A stretch of 64,000 nt of DNA from Blumeriella jaapii (Eukaryota > Ascomycota > Leotiomycetes > Helotiales > Drepanopezizaceae), in NCBI GenBank assembly GCA_009599575.1, contig VWND01000084.1, forward strand, positions 124,001-188,000, written 5' to 3'. Below, in pieces: positions 35,530-48,032 of the stretch (position 1 is the first letter of the stretch; each line of letters opens with the position of its first letter). A program made the translations under genes and the position numbers. The notes under the pieces were generated by a model. The model was not told the DNA's origin. It was given only the letters and a program-made list of their open reading frames with translations, and did no database searches.

Positions 35530-37068
35530 AAGCACTTTTTTTTTCGGTTATAGGTGGAATTACGATTTGAATTATGGTTTTAGCAATAAAGTTATCGTTC
35601 GGCTGTTTCCAGATCTTTTCAAAAGGTTTTTTTTTTTCAGAAATATAATCGTTTTAATCGGAGTCGTCGTCGGATTCGCTGGAATCGGAATCGCTGTTTA
35701 ATTCAGAATTTAGGGAATAAATTCGCTGGTTTTTTTTATAAAATCGCTTTAACCGGTTAGCGGCGAACGTTTTTTTTAATTTTGTTTTATCGAGTTTCGT
35801 AAGCTTATAATAGCTTTTATTTAATTCGGCCTCGTATATTTCGTAAGATCCGAGCTATTTATAATTAAATTTAGTATCGGCCGATTTGTCGATAGCGCGC
35901 TGAACGTTATAAATTAAAACCAAATTTTTTTTTTTAATTAGCGTTTTTTTTAAAATCTTAATTTTATTTCAAACTTTTTTAACCGCTTTTTTATATTTTT
36001 TTTTTTTTAAGATTATTTTTTTTATATTTATATCGCGGTAATTTAATTATTTAAATTTTATTGCTAATAAATCTGTTTTCGTTTTTATTTTAATCACGTT
36101 ATAAAGCTTTTATATAAGCTATTTTATTTCCAAAAGCAATCGAGCGTTTTTGCCGTATTAAATAAAAAATGGAATTATTTTAATAAAAGCGTATATATAT
36201 ATGCGTATAACAAAAAGCATTTCCGAAAATTTCCGCGATCAACGCTTATAATCTTTTCGAATAGCTTTTGAAAAGCCGTTAAAAATATTTTTATAATTTC
36301 GTTCTACGGATTCGTTGCTTTTCGAATTGTAAGCTAAAATTTAAATGCGCTGAATCCCGTATTTTTTTATAAAAGTTTCGATAACGCTTTTGTTTTCGAA
36401 TTTATTATCGACGTTTAACTTTTCAAATAAACCGTATCGATATACAACGTTTTTTTTAAAAAAAATCGTTATAATTTCGGAAATAGCGTTTCGAAGCGGT
36501 CGCTTTTCAAGCTATTTAAATAAATCGTTAATAGCGAATACGAAGCATATATAATCGCGATCGGTAGTTAATACGCGTATAACGTCGAAGTTGACTTTTT
36601 TTTATATTTTAAAAAACTACGTCGGATATAATAGGTTTTTTTTTCGGCCAGGCTTTCGTTTTTAGCAAAAAATACAACTTTTAACGAAAGCTTTACAATC
36701 TTCGAAACATTTTTTTTATTAGAAATCGTTTTTGATTCGGTAATAAATAGCTTTAGCTTTTTTATAAAACACTTTTTCGTAGGCTTTTTTTATAATTTAA
36801 AATTTATCGGCTTTGTTATTTATTACTAAGCGTTTTTAATATATATTATTTTTTATTTTATACAGCTTTTTGTCGGCTAAAATATAATCGAAAGTCTGGT
36901 TTTTAAATAATTTAAACTGATAATTTAATACGCTAAATAATTTAAATAAAATAATTAAATAATATGCGATTAAATAAAAATCTTCGGTTTTGTAATTATC
37001 GATTAAAAGTTTATTTTCGTCGTTAATCGGCTTATTCCGATCGTTTTCGATTAAATTTATTCGCGGTG
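35530..37068 (-). pseudogene. A2 integrase, main part
   Basis: Minus-strand frame. A zinc-binding region lies at about 36760-36640 (CFEDCKAFVKSCIFC). In the catalytic core, LTTDRDYICFVFAINDLFK lies near 36580-36525, KLNVDNKFENKSVIETFI near 36420, and ESVERNYKNIFNGF near 36325; the acidic residues of a DDE integrase are recognisable. The C-terminal tail is Ser/Asp-rich (SDSDSSESDDDSD near 35660) before the stop near 35530. B-1 separates it from its N-terminal part at 44289. RIP stops break it in several places. Confidence 0.82.
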
Positions 37069-37481
37069 TGTAAAAATTGAAAGGCAGGGAAACACTAGTT
37101 CAGACAATAAAGCTCAGATAAAATTGGGTTAATAGTCAGACTGATTTCTACCTTCTACATTTCTAGTAAAAGGCGTATATAAATATAAAAAAAAGAGTGG
37201 AGCCCTCGAAAAAAATATTTCCCAGGAAACCAAGCGAATTTTATTTAATATGCTTTTCCAACCTTTATTCCGATCTTTTTTTATTTTTTTTAATATAACT
37301 TTAATAACTAATTTTTTAATAATCATTTTTATAAAATATTTTATTTAAATATTATTTTTAGCTTTTATAATATTATCCGGTTCCTACGGCCTATCCGCAG
37401 AAAATATTATTCGAAAGTTAATAAAAAGCAAAAGGTTTTGGCGGATTATTTAATTTATATACGTGATATTGGTTTCTGATA
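37069..37481 (-). repeat. 3' LTR of B-1 (413 bp)
   Basis: TGTAAAAATTGAAAGG...GGTTTCTGATA on the plus strand; pairs with 43871-44283. Confidence 0.92.
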
Positions 37482-38419
37482 TTACCTTTTTTTTTAAGCT
37501 TTTGGTTTTCAAAAGCGATTAATTTTTTTATACGTATGCTTTCGTATATAACGTGCGTTACGCCTTCGAAATAACGTACGGTTTTTTCCGCTTTCGGTTA
37601 TGAATTATAGCTATTTTTTTCGCTTTTGGTCGTAAATTATAGCTGTTTTGCTGTTTTGTTTTTTTTTGTTTTCGATAGCGCTCGTATTTTCGTTTAAAAA
37701 AGCTTTTTTTTTTAAAATGGCCGCTATTTTCCTGCTTACTTTTTTTTTTTTTTTTTTTTTTTATTTTTTCGTCAGTTTTTTTCTATTTTAATCAACTGCT
37801 TTTCGCCGCGTTCGCCGCGAATTTTCAAAATGCTTTTAATTTTTATTTGCTTTCGGTACGCCCGTTTAATTTTACGCGAAAACATTACAGCGGACTTTTT
37901 GCTTTTTTGCGTTTTCGAACTTTTCAGCGTAAAATACAACCGCTGCAAAGCTTCGCATATTTAATATTTTTTTATAAATTTTTTAAACTTTTATTCGAAT
38001 TCGCTTTTAATTAGCTACAAATTCCTATCGCACGCGCTATCGAAGCGTAAATACTTTTCGCGAATCTTAACGATTTTATAAATCGTTTCGATATTGCTAT
38101 CGCCGCTGCCGCTTTTTTTTTTTTTATTACCGAAGCCAAAGCTTTTATTAAAACCTTTATCGATTTTATTATTTACGACGCTTATATAAATCGTTTAAAA
38201 AAAAATAACGCTTCGGCTTTTATAATAATCGGAAGTCGTGCGAATCGCGCCGCGGCTCGGGCTGCCGCTGCCGCTGCTGCTATTGCGTCCGTTTCTGCCG
38301 GTTTGGCGGCTGCTGCTGTTTTAAAAACTTTGGCTGCGCCGGCCCTTTTATTTAACGACGCTAATATAAAACGTATTTTTCGACGTTTCAAAAACGTCGC
38401 TCGGATTTATTCTGACCAG
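37482..38419. other. B-1 3' region with an antisense Ala-rich frame
   Basis: About 0.94 kb lie between the pol stop and the 3' LTR. On the plus strand a frame runs from about 37820 through 38659 with only two RIP-type stops (near 38010 and 38050). It has an Ala-rich stretch at 38250-38330 and then overlaps the chromodomain antisense. On the minus strand 38391-38182 is also open. The unusual GC richness explains much of the openness, so I list it as a possible, not an accepted, gene. Confidence 0.35.
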
Positions 38420-41400
38420 TTAAATCAAATTCTGGATTTCCACGAAAATATCGTGGCTGCAATTCAGGATTCGACTACGGCTATCGTAAAAGCCTTGACT
38501 AGGATAAGTCGAATACTCTGCGAGTTCGTCTGGTATCCTACGGCGCGCATTCGTTACTGCTCCGTTGCTATCATCTGTCGTATTTTTCAAGTATTTTTCT
38601 ACAACCTTTTTTGCGTTCGTAAAATAATTTTCTGGCTTTCAAAAGTCTTCGCTTGGTAAATAGCCTTTTTATCGCATCAAGTAATATCGGCCCTTTTTTA
38701 TATTTTTGTAAGCTTGTATTAATTTGACTTCGTATTTTTTTGATTTTTAAAATTTATTATATTATTCTTCGGTTCGATATCGTTCCGACCCTGCTAAAAT
38801 TTTAATAAAAAAACGTAGAAAATATCGTAAATACGATATTAAAAAAAAAGCTCGAATTAGTAAGCTTGGCCGTGCTCGTATATAATTCGCTTAATTTTAA
38901 AAAACCTTAAATATTTATTTAAAAGCTTTCGAAAAAATCGCAGCTATCGAAGGTTTTTAATCGATAATAATATTTTGTCGCCTATTTGAAATCTAGTTTT
39001 TTTATATTTAGCGTCGTAAAACCTTTTATAATTCGCGTTGGCTTTTTTTAGTTTTTTACTAAATATTTCTTTTTTTTTTTGCAATATTTTAATTCGTTTT
39101 TCCGCTAACGATACCTCTCTTTTTACGACGTCGCTTTCGACGTTGCTACCAAATTCTGAATAAAAGCCGTATAATATGCGAAAAAAAATAAAATCCGTAA
39201 AAACGTATATCGAATTATTATACGTAAACTCGGCTAAAGCAAGCTTCGTAGCCTAATCGTTTTATCGATAATCGCAATACGTGCGAAAATAAAATTCTAA
39301 AACTTGATTTTAACGTTTCGTTTAGCCATCGGTTTAAAAATAAAAAGCGATATTTAATCGACGTCGTATTTATAAATAAAATATTACTAAAAATCAAAAT
39401 TTATTAATAAAAACTAACCCTTTGTTTGTAATAATTCTTTTAAAGCAGCCAAAATCTTTGTAAACGTGTTATATAAATATTTTAGCCAAATTTAAAACTG
39501 AAATCGTTTTTTGTATCGGTATATATTTCGACAGCTTCGTATATCGGTTTATTATAACGAATATCGAATCGTAAATACGACTTCGTTTTTTATTAAAAAA
39601 TAAATTCGTAATAAAATTTATAATTATTTTTTTCTAAAATTTCGTAAAAATCGAAAAAAAAGCTAATTCGCCATAGGATCGGTGCTTTCTAGGCTTGCTT
39701 TTTTAACATTTTTCATACGTATTAACGTAACGCTTTACGTCGCTTCGTAAATCAAACCAGAAATACTTTTTTTCGACCAGTTTTAGCGTTCGCCGAAAGC
39801 TTTAATAGCCGGCGGTCGGATCGTCGTAATTAATTTTTAATATTTCGCTTTTAATAGCGCTTTTATTCGAAATATACGTACGTCTTTTGTAACGTAATAA
39901 TTTATTTTAATTTATACGCCAGTATTTTTCGGATCCGGCTCGATTGTTTTGCGAAACCGATTCGTACGTTTTTTATAATATAAAAAAATCAAATTTTTGC
40001 AATTTAAAAATAATCTTATAAATCGGTTTTGCTAGCTCGTTATTAGCCGTTTCGGATTATAGCAATATAACGGCTACGCTCCGTAGTATATATTATTTAT
40101 AACTAATAATATTAATAAAAAACAATCCGACGAAAAAGCTTTTTATTTAACTTTTCCCCGTTTGCTTTTTATTTTCTGATTCCGTTAACAAAAGCTTCGA
40201 ATACTTATCGGCGCGAAATAATTTATGCTCCGATTTTAGGCGTATTTTTATTGCGGAAAACATTCTAGAATTTTTTAAATAAGCTAATTTTAGCTTACGA
40301 TGCAACGTAAACAGCTGCTCGTTATTTTTTTAAATTTTTTTTTAAATCTGGCCGGCGAAAAAAACCATCCGCCGGATTAAAAACTTCTGTTTTATATTCG
40401 ATTGCAAAATCGTATTTAACTAGCTCGTCGGCCCATTTCGCTTAGCGTTCGTTTAAACGTTTTTTCGTAAAAAAGTATTTCAGATTATAATAATTTATAC
40501 GTATAATAATAACGTTAAAAGCGTTACGTAAATATTAGCTTTATTATTTAAAAACGTAAATTATAGCTATTAGCTCAGCGTCGTAAATTTCGTATTTTTG
40601 TTTTATAAAAAAAAGCTTTTTCGAATAATACGCGATAAAATGCCAACGGGCCTTCGTATTTTTCCGAATAATTAAAATAATATTCCGCTTATAGCGAATT
40701 TCGAAGCGTTTGTTTCGATTTGGATTTTTAATCGAAAATCGAAATAACGTAAAATCGATACTTAGCAAAACTTTTTTTTTAAAAATAAAAAAACGAGCTT
40801 CGCTTCGAATAAAAAACGAAAAAGGTCCGATATTTTTTCTCGTTGCATTTTTTTTAAAAAATCTGTAATAAATCGGCAAAACTTAGCGTAATTCTTAATA
40901 AAACGTTTGTAAAAATTAATAAAACCCAAAAATACTTAAATATCTCGCCACGTAGTAAAAAAAAGCTATTTCCGAATATTATTTACTTTTTCTGAATCCA
41001 TTTTAATTCCCGTAAAAATAACGATAAAGCCTAGAAATTCAATCGTATTCGTATCGAAAATATATTTTTTTAAATTTCCGTAAAATTTGTTAATACGAAA
41101 TCTTTCGAAAACCTTTTTTACCGCGTTTGTATAATCGTCGGAGTTTTCGGAAAATATTAAAATATCGTCGAAGTAAATTATATACGTAATATTTATTAAA
41201 CCGATTAAAATTTAATTAATATACGCTTAAAAGATTGCTAATACGTTCGAAAGGCCGAAAAATAATACGTAGTATTCGAAGTGTCCGTAACGAATGCGAA
41301 ACGCAGTTTTTTATTTATTTATTTTTTTTATTCGAAAGCGATAATACGCCTAAATAAAATCTAGCTTAATAAATATTTTAGCTTTTTTTAAACGATCCAA

Positions 41401-42250
41401 AGTTTCGTTTATAAAAAATAAAAAAATTCGATTTTTAATCGTAACTGCGTTTAAACTTTTATAATCGACGCATAATCGTAAACTTCCGTTTTTTTTCGGT
41501 ATAAATATTACCGGTGCGCCGGCAAAACTAATAAATCTTTTTATCCAGCCTTTTTTTAAATTCGAATCGAAATATTCGCGTAATTCGATAAATTCAGATT
41601 TCGACAAAAAGTAAACTAATTCCTAAAAAAGATTCTTTTTCTTCGCGAAATTTATTCGATGCTTTATAAAATAGTAAAAAGCTAGAATAACCGCGGCGGT
41701 ATCGTCGAACACGTCGGCGTAATCGTCGTATTTAAAAAGTAATTAATATTGTTTTTCAGTAGCTTTTTTCAAAATGATACAAAACGCTTGCTTTTTTTTA
41801 AATTCCTTTTTAAAACGTTTAATTATAACGAAATTAAATTATAAGCGTTCGATTAAATATCGCCACGATTTAATTCGAAAGTTTATAACGGGGTCGATAT
41901 TTCGCAACTAAAAGAATTCTAAAATAAATAAAACCTTTGAAATATTTATATCGCAAGCCACAAAATCGTTTTATATCTTTTTAATTATTTTATAATTATC
42001 AATAGCGCGAATAAATTGCGTATACGTGCCGTAAATAATTATTTTTTTTTTTTAACCGTAAATAAATTAATACGTTTTTAAATTAGTTTTTATTTATATT
42101 TAATTAATAACTTTTGAATTACGCAGTTTTTTTTCGCGCCGCAATCGATAAAAGCTCGTTTCGTACGAGTTTCGCCTTTGGCTTTTTTAATTTCGATTGA
42201 AATTATTATTTTCTGCTTTTTTTTTTTATTCGATTTTATTAGCAGCGACG
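38420..42250 (-). pseudogene. B-1 pol: protease, RT, RNase H, integrase, chromodomain
   Basis: Protease is near 42180-41900. RT lies at 41607-40900 (IPKKNGSLRLCVDYKSLNAV near 41500, YFDDILIFS near 41170) and RNase H at 40879-40400. Integrase spans about 40160-38900. The chromodomain at about 38790-38600 reads KGYLPSEDF followed by KPENYFTNAKKVVEKYL; its two conserved Trp codons are stops (TAA and TGA), exactly as RIP of TGG predicts. A tail of about 45 residues with DDSNGAVTNARRRIPDEL follows and ends at a stop at 38422-38420. The product is inactive. Confidence 0.87.
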
Positions 42251-42299
42251 AAATTAAAATCGAGCGAAAGCTTTTTCCGAATTTTTAGATTTATTAGTT

Positions 42300-43650
42300 T
42301 CGGAGCAATTTAAAATTATATATTTTTTTTTGTTGTATTTATAATATTCGACTTTTAAGCAATTGGCTATGCGATGCCTTTTTTTTTAGCAGCGATTGCA
42401 TTTCGAAAAATAAAAAAAATCGTTAAAAGTTTTAAAATTTTAAAAGATTTTGTTAAAATTATCGTTTTTTCGCTTTCGTTTTTTTTTTATAACGTATTTT
42501 CGAATCGAGAACGATATATATTTATTTTAGCTTTTAAATTTTAATCGTAAATATAAATTTTTTCTTTTCTTTTTTTTTTACGCTCGTTTCGTCGTTTATT
42601 ATTTTTCGTTTCGTCGCTGATAATTTTATTAGCACTTTCGATACAACGAGCGATTAATACCAATTTTTTATGCGAATTTATAACTGCAGTATTGCTTCGT
42701 TTAATAATTTTTTTCGAAAAATAAATCGAAGTTTTGCGAAAAGCATTTTTTTTTTAATCGCATCGTTTGTTATTTGCAACTGCTATTCGAAATTATTTAA
42801 ATAAACAACGAAATCGTTAACTGATTTATATTTTTTTTGCTTCGCTTTATCGTATAAATTCGAAGCCGCGATTTTTCGATTTTCCGCATTTATTAAAAAG
42901 TTTAATATTTATTTTTTAAAATCGTTTTATATAATTCGAATATTCGTAGAACGTCGTTCGTATCCGGTTTATTTTTTTTTTATTTTATCGTCGAAAGCTA
43001 GAATACAAACGTTAATTTTCTTTTAATTAATACAAAATATTATTTTTTTATTTTAGCGGAAACTTCGCTTTGCACGCCGAATAAAAAATTAAACTTTTTC
43101 AGTATTTTTTCTTCGATATATTAGAAAATCTTTTATTTTTAATACTTTTCGGCTCGAATTCGTTATATTTTTTACAAAAGATATAATATGCTTAAAAAAA
43201 ATGCTAATTCGTTTTTAATAAGTATTATTATCGTAATGCTTCGAAGATATTTTATAATAATCGCCAGCTTAAATTATTTTCTGTTTTTTTTTAGCTAGAA
43301 CGGTATTAGAAAATATAAAAATCTTTTTTTCGATATTTTCGAAAGCGTTAAATTTTCGTTGAAATTATTTAATTTTTTTTCGAAATTCGTTTCGGCGTTT
43401 TTTGGTTTTTTCGAATCTTTTAATTATTTCGTAAACCTTTTTCTCAGTTTTTTTCTGTTTTATTTTAATTCGTATTTCTTTTACTTTTTTACGTTCGTCG
43501 TTTTTTTTTTATTCGGCGCGGATTTGTTCGTTAGCCAAATAAATTAAAATCTCGGTAGAAAATCCTTTCGAATCGCTTTAAGCGTAGCCTTTTTTAATAA
43601 TTTTTTCGATAAAAAAAGTTAAAAAATCGTCGCGCTTTAATAATAGGATA
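42300..43650 (-). pseudogene. B-1 gag with zinc knuckle
   Basis: Minus-strand counterpart of B-2 gag (28270-29540), aligned throughout. The knuckle region is near 42370-42330 and the LIARRIE-type helix near 42660-42600. The open plus-strand pieces (such as 43359-43547) are shadows of the Lys/Asn-rich gag codons. Bases 43651-43870 are leader sequence. Confidence 0.72.
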
Positions 43651-43870
43651 TTTTCGACCCTTAGTAAAACTGGTAACGTCAGAAAAAACGATGGTACAAG
43701 GTTTTCCTAAGCAGCCGAAAATGCTAGGTCTTTTTAAATAGCTAGAAATGCCTGTTTTTTGCGAATGCGAAAAGCTATAATATCGATAATAACGATGTAA
43801 ATATAATAATATAATAGAAAATTGTTTTAATAATATCGAATTGCCGTTCCGGTGAATAAAAAAATCAAAA

Positions 43871-44283
43871 TGTAAAAATTAAAAAGCAGGAAAACACTAG
43901 TTCAGATAATAAAGTTTAAATAAAATTGGGTTAATAATCAGACTGATTTTTACTTTTTACATTTTTAATAAAAGGCGTGTATAAATACAAAAGGAAGAAT
44001 AAAGCCTTCGAAAAAAGTATTTTTCAGGAAACCAGGCGAATTTTATTTAATATGCTTTTCTAGCTTTTATTCCGACCTTTTCTTATTTTTTTTAATATAA
44101 TTCTAATAACTGATTTCTTAATAATTATTCTTATAAAATATTTTACTTAAATATTATCTTCAGCCTTTATAATATTATCCGGCCCTTACGGCCTATCCGC
44201 AGAAAGTATTATTCGAGGATTGGTAGGAGGCAGAGGGTCTTGGCGGATCATCTGACTTATACACGTGATGTTGGTTCCTGACA
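43871..44283 (-). repeat. 5' LTR of B-1 (413 bp)
   Basis: TGTAAAAATTAAAAAG...GTTCCTGACA on the plus strand; the right third is well preserved. TSD cggtg follows. Confidence 0.92.
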
Positions 44284-44288
44284 CGGTG

Positions 44289-46060
44289 CTAGCCGAAATA
44301 ATAACGCGAATGCTTTTTCGGCCCGAAAATTAATATTTTTTATTCGCGGTGCCAGCCGAAATAACAACGCGAATGATTTTGGTTTTGTGAAATCCAAAGC
44401 GCAAATAGCGAAACAGCCGATTTCGTCAGCGATTTATTCGTCGATATTTTATTCGCTTTGTTTAGCGAAATCAAACGAATAAAAACGTTTTCGTTTGGAA
44501 AAGCCGTTTGCCGCTGTATTAATTATTTTTTTGATATGCTTAATTTCGAAGTTTATAAATCGTATTTAAACTATTTAATTAATAACGAACGTTTTTGATA
44601 AATTATTAGCTTTTTTATTTAATTAATCGATAAAGATTTTTGCGTTTGTTTTCAAAATCAAATATACGCCGTATAATTCGTTTTTTATTTTTTTTATTGC
44701 TTTAAAAGCGCTTCGATATTTTCGTTTGATAATATCGTAGCGTGCTTTCGCGAGAGATTATAGGTCGCTTTCGAATCGTAAAAAATGCCGCTTTTTGTTT
44801 TTATCGATTTGTTATAATATAACTTTTTAACCGAAAATATTGGCGTCGACAGTTAAAATAATTTTTTTTACGTTTGAGCTATAATCGATCCGTATAAACA
44901 ATAAGGCCGATAAAAAATCGTTTTTAAGGATTTTTATAATTTTGTTTTGCTTTTTTTTTTAAACGAAATCGATTTTTTTTTTATCGTAGCGTAAATAAAT
45001 GCAGCTTTTTAAAAAAAGTTTTTGATTTAATTGCGATAATAAATTATAACGCTAATAAAAGCTTTAGCTTCGGTAATATTTTTATACTTTTTTTATTCGC
45101 AGATTTTTTTAATTTTTTTTCGTTAAAAATAGCGGCCAGCGCTATTAATTATATAGCCAACGATATTTATTTCGGATATGCAAAATTTTAATCGAAGGCT
45201 AATAATAGCTTTGGCTTTTTCGAAGCAAATTATAATTTTGTCGATATTTTAAATATATTTTATTATATAACGTCGAATTTTAAAAAAAATCTTTTTATTA
45301 TTATAATATAATTTAAAGCTTTTTATTCCGACGTCGTTAACGTAAAAAAAAGCAATATCAGAAATGCAAATTATAAAAATCTTATATACGATTTTTACGA
45401 ATTATGCGACTGAATTAATGGCTTTTATAAGTATTTTCGTTATACGCAGTAAACCGATTAAATTTTAAATTGCTGTTATATTTCGAAATCGTAAATCAAA
45501 TATTAAATGGTCGTAGCCGAAAAACAAATCGAAAAAAAAAGCGATCGTTAATTTTGCGAATTCGTTTGAAAATTAATCGATATTAAATGGTACGTTAGCG
45601 TTTCGTATCGTTATTCTGTTTATTTCGACGATTGCGATAATAAATTTGTAAATGCTTTTTTTTTTTTTCGCAACGATAAACTATTTGTTTTTATATAAGC
45701 CGTGGTAAAATTCGAAAATCTTTTATTTAATTCGTTTTTTTAATATTTCGATTATTTTATTTTAGAAAGTTTTAAAAACTGAAAAGGTTTTTTTTTGCCA
45801 GGCTTCGTAAAATACGGTTTTGATATCGATATAAAGCGTAATATTAAAGCTGAATTGGCTTATTTCGGTGAAATCGAAAGCTATAGCTTTTTTTCGGTTG
45901 CGTAAAATTTCGTATAAAACTTTTTTTTTTTTTGGCAAAAATTGGGTTCCGATTGCTAAATTATCAAATCGTTTTTTTATAAATCGGCTGCTAAATAATA
46001 GATTAGAAAATCGGCCGATAATAAGTTTTTCGAATTCGCTAATAATTAATTAAAATGATT
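44289..46060 (-). pseudogene. A2 RT, RNase H and integrase start
   Basis: Minus-strand frame. RT: FFDLFFGYDHLIFDLRFRN near 45550-45490, INSVAQFVKIV (read with one stop) near 45430, the catalytic box DIAFFYVNDVGIK at 45360-45321 (YVDD with Asp to Asn), then IQNIDKIIICFEKA and INIVGYIINSAGRY near 45165. RNase H follows to about 44400. Between 44289 and 44400 the integrase N-terminal region begins and is cut by B-1. A short direct repeat, TTCGCGGTGC(T/C)AGCCGAAATAA, occurs at about 44282 and 44344. RIP-broken. Confidence 0.82.
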
Positions 46061-46531
46061 TTGTTGCTTTATTTTTTTCAAATTAATCGTTTATTTTTCC
46101 GAGAATATTTCTATCGGATTCGCTAAAATTTACGAGTCGTATTTTGTCAGTTTTGCGTTTGTAAAAAGTGCTGATATTAATATAAAAAAGTAGGATATAT
46201 AGGTCGGGTTTGTTTAATACGAAAACGAAATCTTCGGAATTTTTATTTCCGAATTAATAATTAAAAATATTAATATTAGCTAATTTTATTCGCGGTGCTA
46301 TTTCGATTAGTAACGCGAATGCTTTTAGCCGAGTATTTTCCAGGTTTTGTTATAGCCTAGCGTTTGTTTTGAAATTAAAGCCGGCTATTCGTTTTCTAAT
46401 AAAACGTCGATTAAAAAGATTTTGTTTCCGGCGACGGTGATTTAATTTTAAAAAAATCGGTTTTAGTTTTAAAAAAAAACTTTTATTTGGCCGTTCTCGG
46501 TGTATTTAAAACTGACGAGATTTTTTAAAAT

Positions 46532-46873
46532 TCAAAGCATTCCGAAAATAATAAAATAAAAGCATTTTTTTATTATTAAAAAGTTTTTATAAGTAATAAT
46601 ATTTTTAACGTCGATTTTCATATTCCGTACAATTTTATTAAACTTAATAGTATTTTTATTAACGATAATGTAAATTATTCGTTTGTCGGTAATAATCGGA
46701 ATATTATTAACTTCGGCTGTTTTTTGATTTATGCAATTAACTTCGGTTTTATTATCGAATAAAACGAGAACGGTCGTATTTTTTTTAAATATTATTTTTA
46801 TTTTTGATGCTTTTATAACCGTGTAAAAGCAGTTTCGTCGTTTTGACTTTTGGGTTTTTATAGCGAAAATCAA
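46532..46873 (-). pseudogene. A2 retropepsin domain
   Basis: Open minus-strand segment. LVLFDNKTEVNCINQKTAE matches a retropepsin active site (D-S/T-G-A/T-E-V-N) in which the Ser-Gly pair has changed to Asn-Lys by G-to-A. The second conserved block is YKNFLIIKKCFYFIIFGML, corresponding to the usual ...ILGMPW motif. It sits between gag (upstream, right) and RT (downstream, left), as expected. Length and order are normal for the family. Confidence 0.8.
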
Positions 46874-46879
46874 AAAGCT

Positions 46880-47609
46880 GACTTTTTCCGAGGATTTTTT
46901 TTTATCGGCTAAATTAATTACGATGTTATAAATTTTTTTCTGGTTTTTTTTTAATTTAAAATCGTTTTTTTCTCGAGTGATTTCAACTTTTTCGTTTTTT
47001 TTTAATGCAAAAATTTGTTTGTTAATGATTTTATCGAATTTTCTTCCAGTATTAAATAAATCGCTGAATTTTAATTTAATTTTTTATTTTATAATTTTTT
47101 TAATAGCTTCGTCGACGGTCTCGGAGCTGATATATTTGTCGATTTATTTTTCGCTTCGCATTAATAATAGGCGCTTAAAAGCTGGCACTTTTTGAATAAT
47201 TTAAACCGGAATATCGATATCGATATCTTTTATATCGTTGTTAATTTCTTTTATTATAAGCGTTTTTTTAATAATTTTATCGGTTTTTTTTCGAATTTCA
47301 AAATTTTTTTTTTTTTCGATTCTGACGTTTTTTTTTATATTAATTAGTTTGGCGAATAAAACAAAAGCATTTTGCTTTTTTGTAATTCGCTGGCTTAATT
47401 ATGCAGTTATAATATTTGCAAATGCGATAATTGTATTAGCAATATATATATTTGTTTTTTATTTATACATTTGAACTTTACTTATATTTAAAATAAGAAA
47501 TTTCTTTTTGATTAATACGCTTTTTGAAATGTTTTTTTATTAATAAAAATCGTTTTTGCATTTTTTTTGTTTTCCAAATAATCGTTCCATTTCGTACTTT
47601 TTATTTTTA
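46880..47609 (-). pseudogene. A2 gag-protease linker, third gag segment
   Basis: Minus-strand frame joined to 48033 once the solo LTR at 47615-48027 is removed. Residues around MRSEK.IDKYISSETVDEAIKKIIK (read with stops near 47170-47100) and KIKLKFSDLFNTGRKF near 47090-47030 resemble the conserved linker just before protease in this fungal Gypsy family. No intact CCHC knuckle is visible. Confidence 0.62.
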
Positions 47610-47614
47610 GGCGA

Positions 47615-48027
47615 TGTCAGGAACCAACATCACGTGTATAAGTCAGGTGATCCGCCAAGACCCTCTGCCTCCTACCAACCCTCGAATAATACTCGCTACG
47701 GATAGGCCGTGGAGGCCGGATAGTACTATAGGGGCTGGAAATAACATTTAGGTAAAACACTCTATGGGAGTGATTGCTAAGAAACCAGTTATTAGGATTA
47801 TATTAAAAAGAATAAAAAAAGGTCGGAATGAGGGCTGGAAAAGCATACTAAATGGGGTTCGCCTGGTTTCCTGAGAAATACTCTTCTCGAGGGCTCCACC
47901 CCTCCTTTTGTACTTATACACGCCTTCTACTAGAAATATAGAAGGTAGAGATCAGTCTGACTATCAACCCAACCTTATCTGAGCTCTATTGTCTGAACTA
48001 GTGTTTCCCTGCCTTTCAATCCTTACA
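47615..48027 (-). repeat. Solo LTR of family B (413 bp)
   Basis: TGTCAGGAACCAAC...CAATCCTTACA with TSD ggcga on both sides (47610-47614 and 48028-48032). There is no internal sequence, so it arose by LTR-LTR recombination or partial loss. It is markedly less RIP-mutated than the B-1 and B-2 LTRs and keeps normal GC. Orientation is as in B-2. Confidence 0.93.
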
Positions 48028-48032
48028 GGCGA

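Larger units (their letters stand above)
37069..44283 (-). mobile_element. Gypsy chromovirus B-1, complete (7215 bp)
   Basis: Minus-strand element with 413-bp LTRs (37069-37481, 3'; 43871-44283, 5') and TSD cggtg (37064-37068 and 44284-44288), inserted in the integrase region of A2. It is the only complete copy of family B here and serves to map B-2. Minus-strand order: gag, knuckle, retropepsin, RT, RNase H, integrase, chromodomain, 3' region, LTR. Heavily RIP-mutated except around 38220-38660. Confidence 0.94.
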
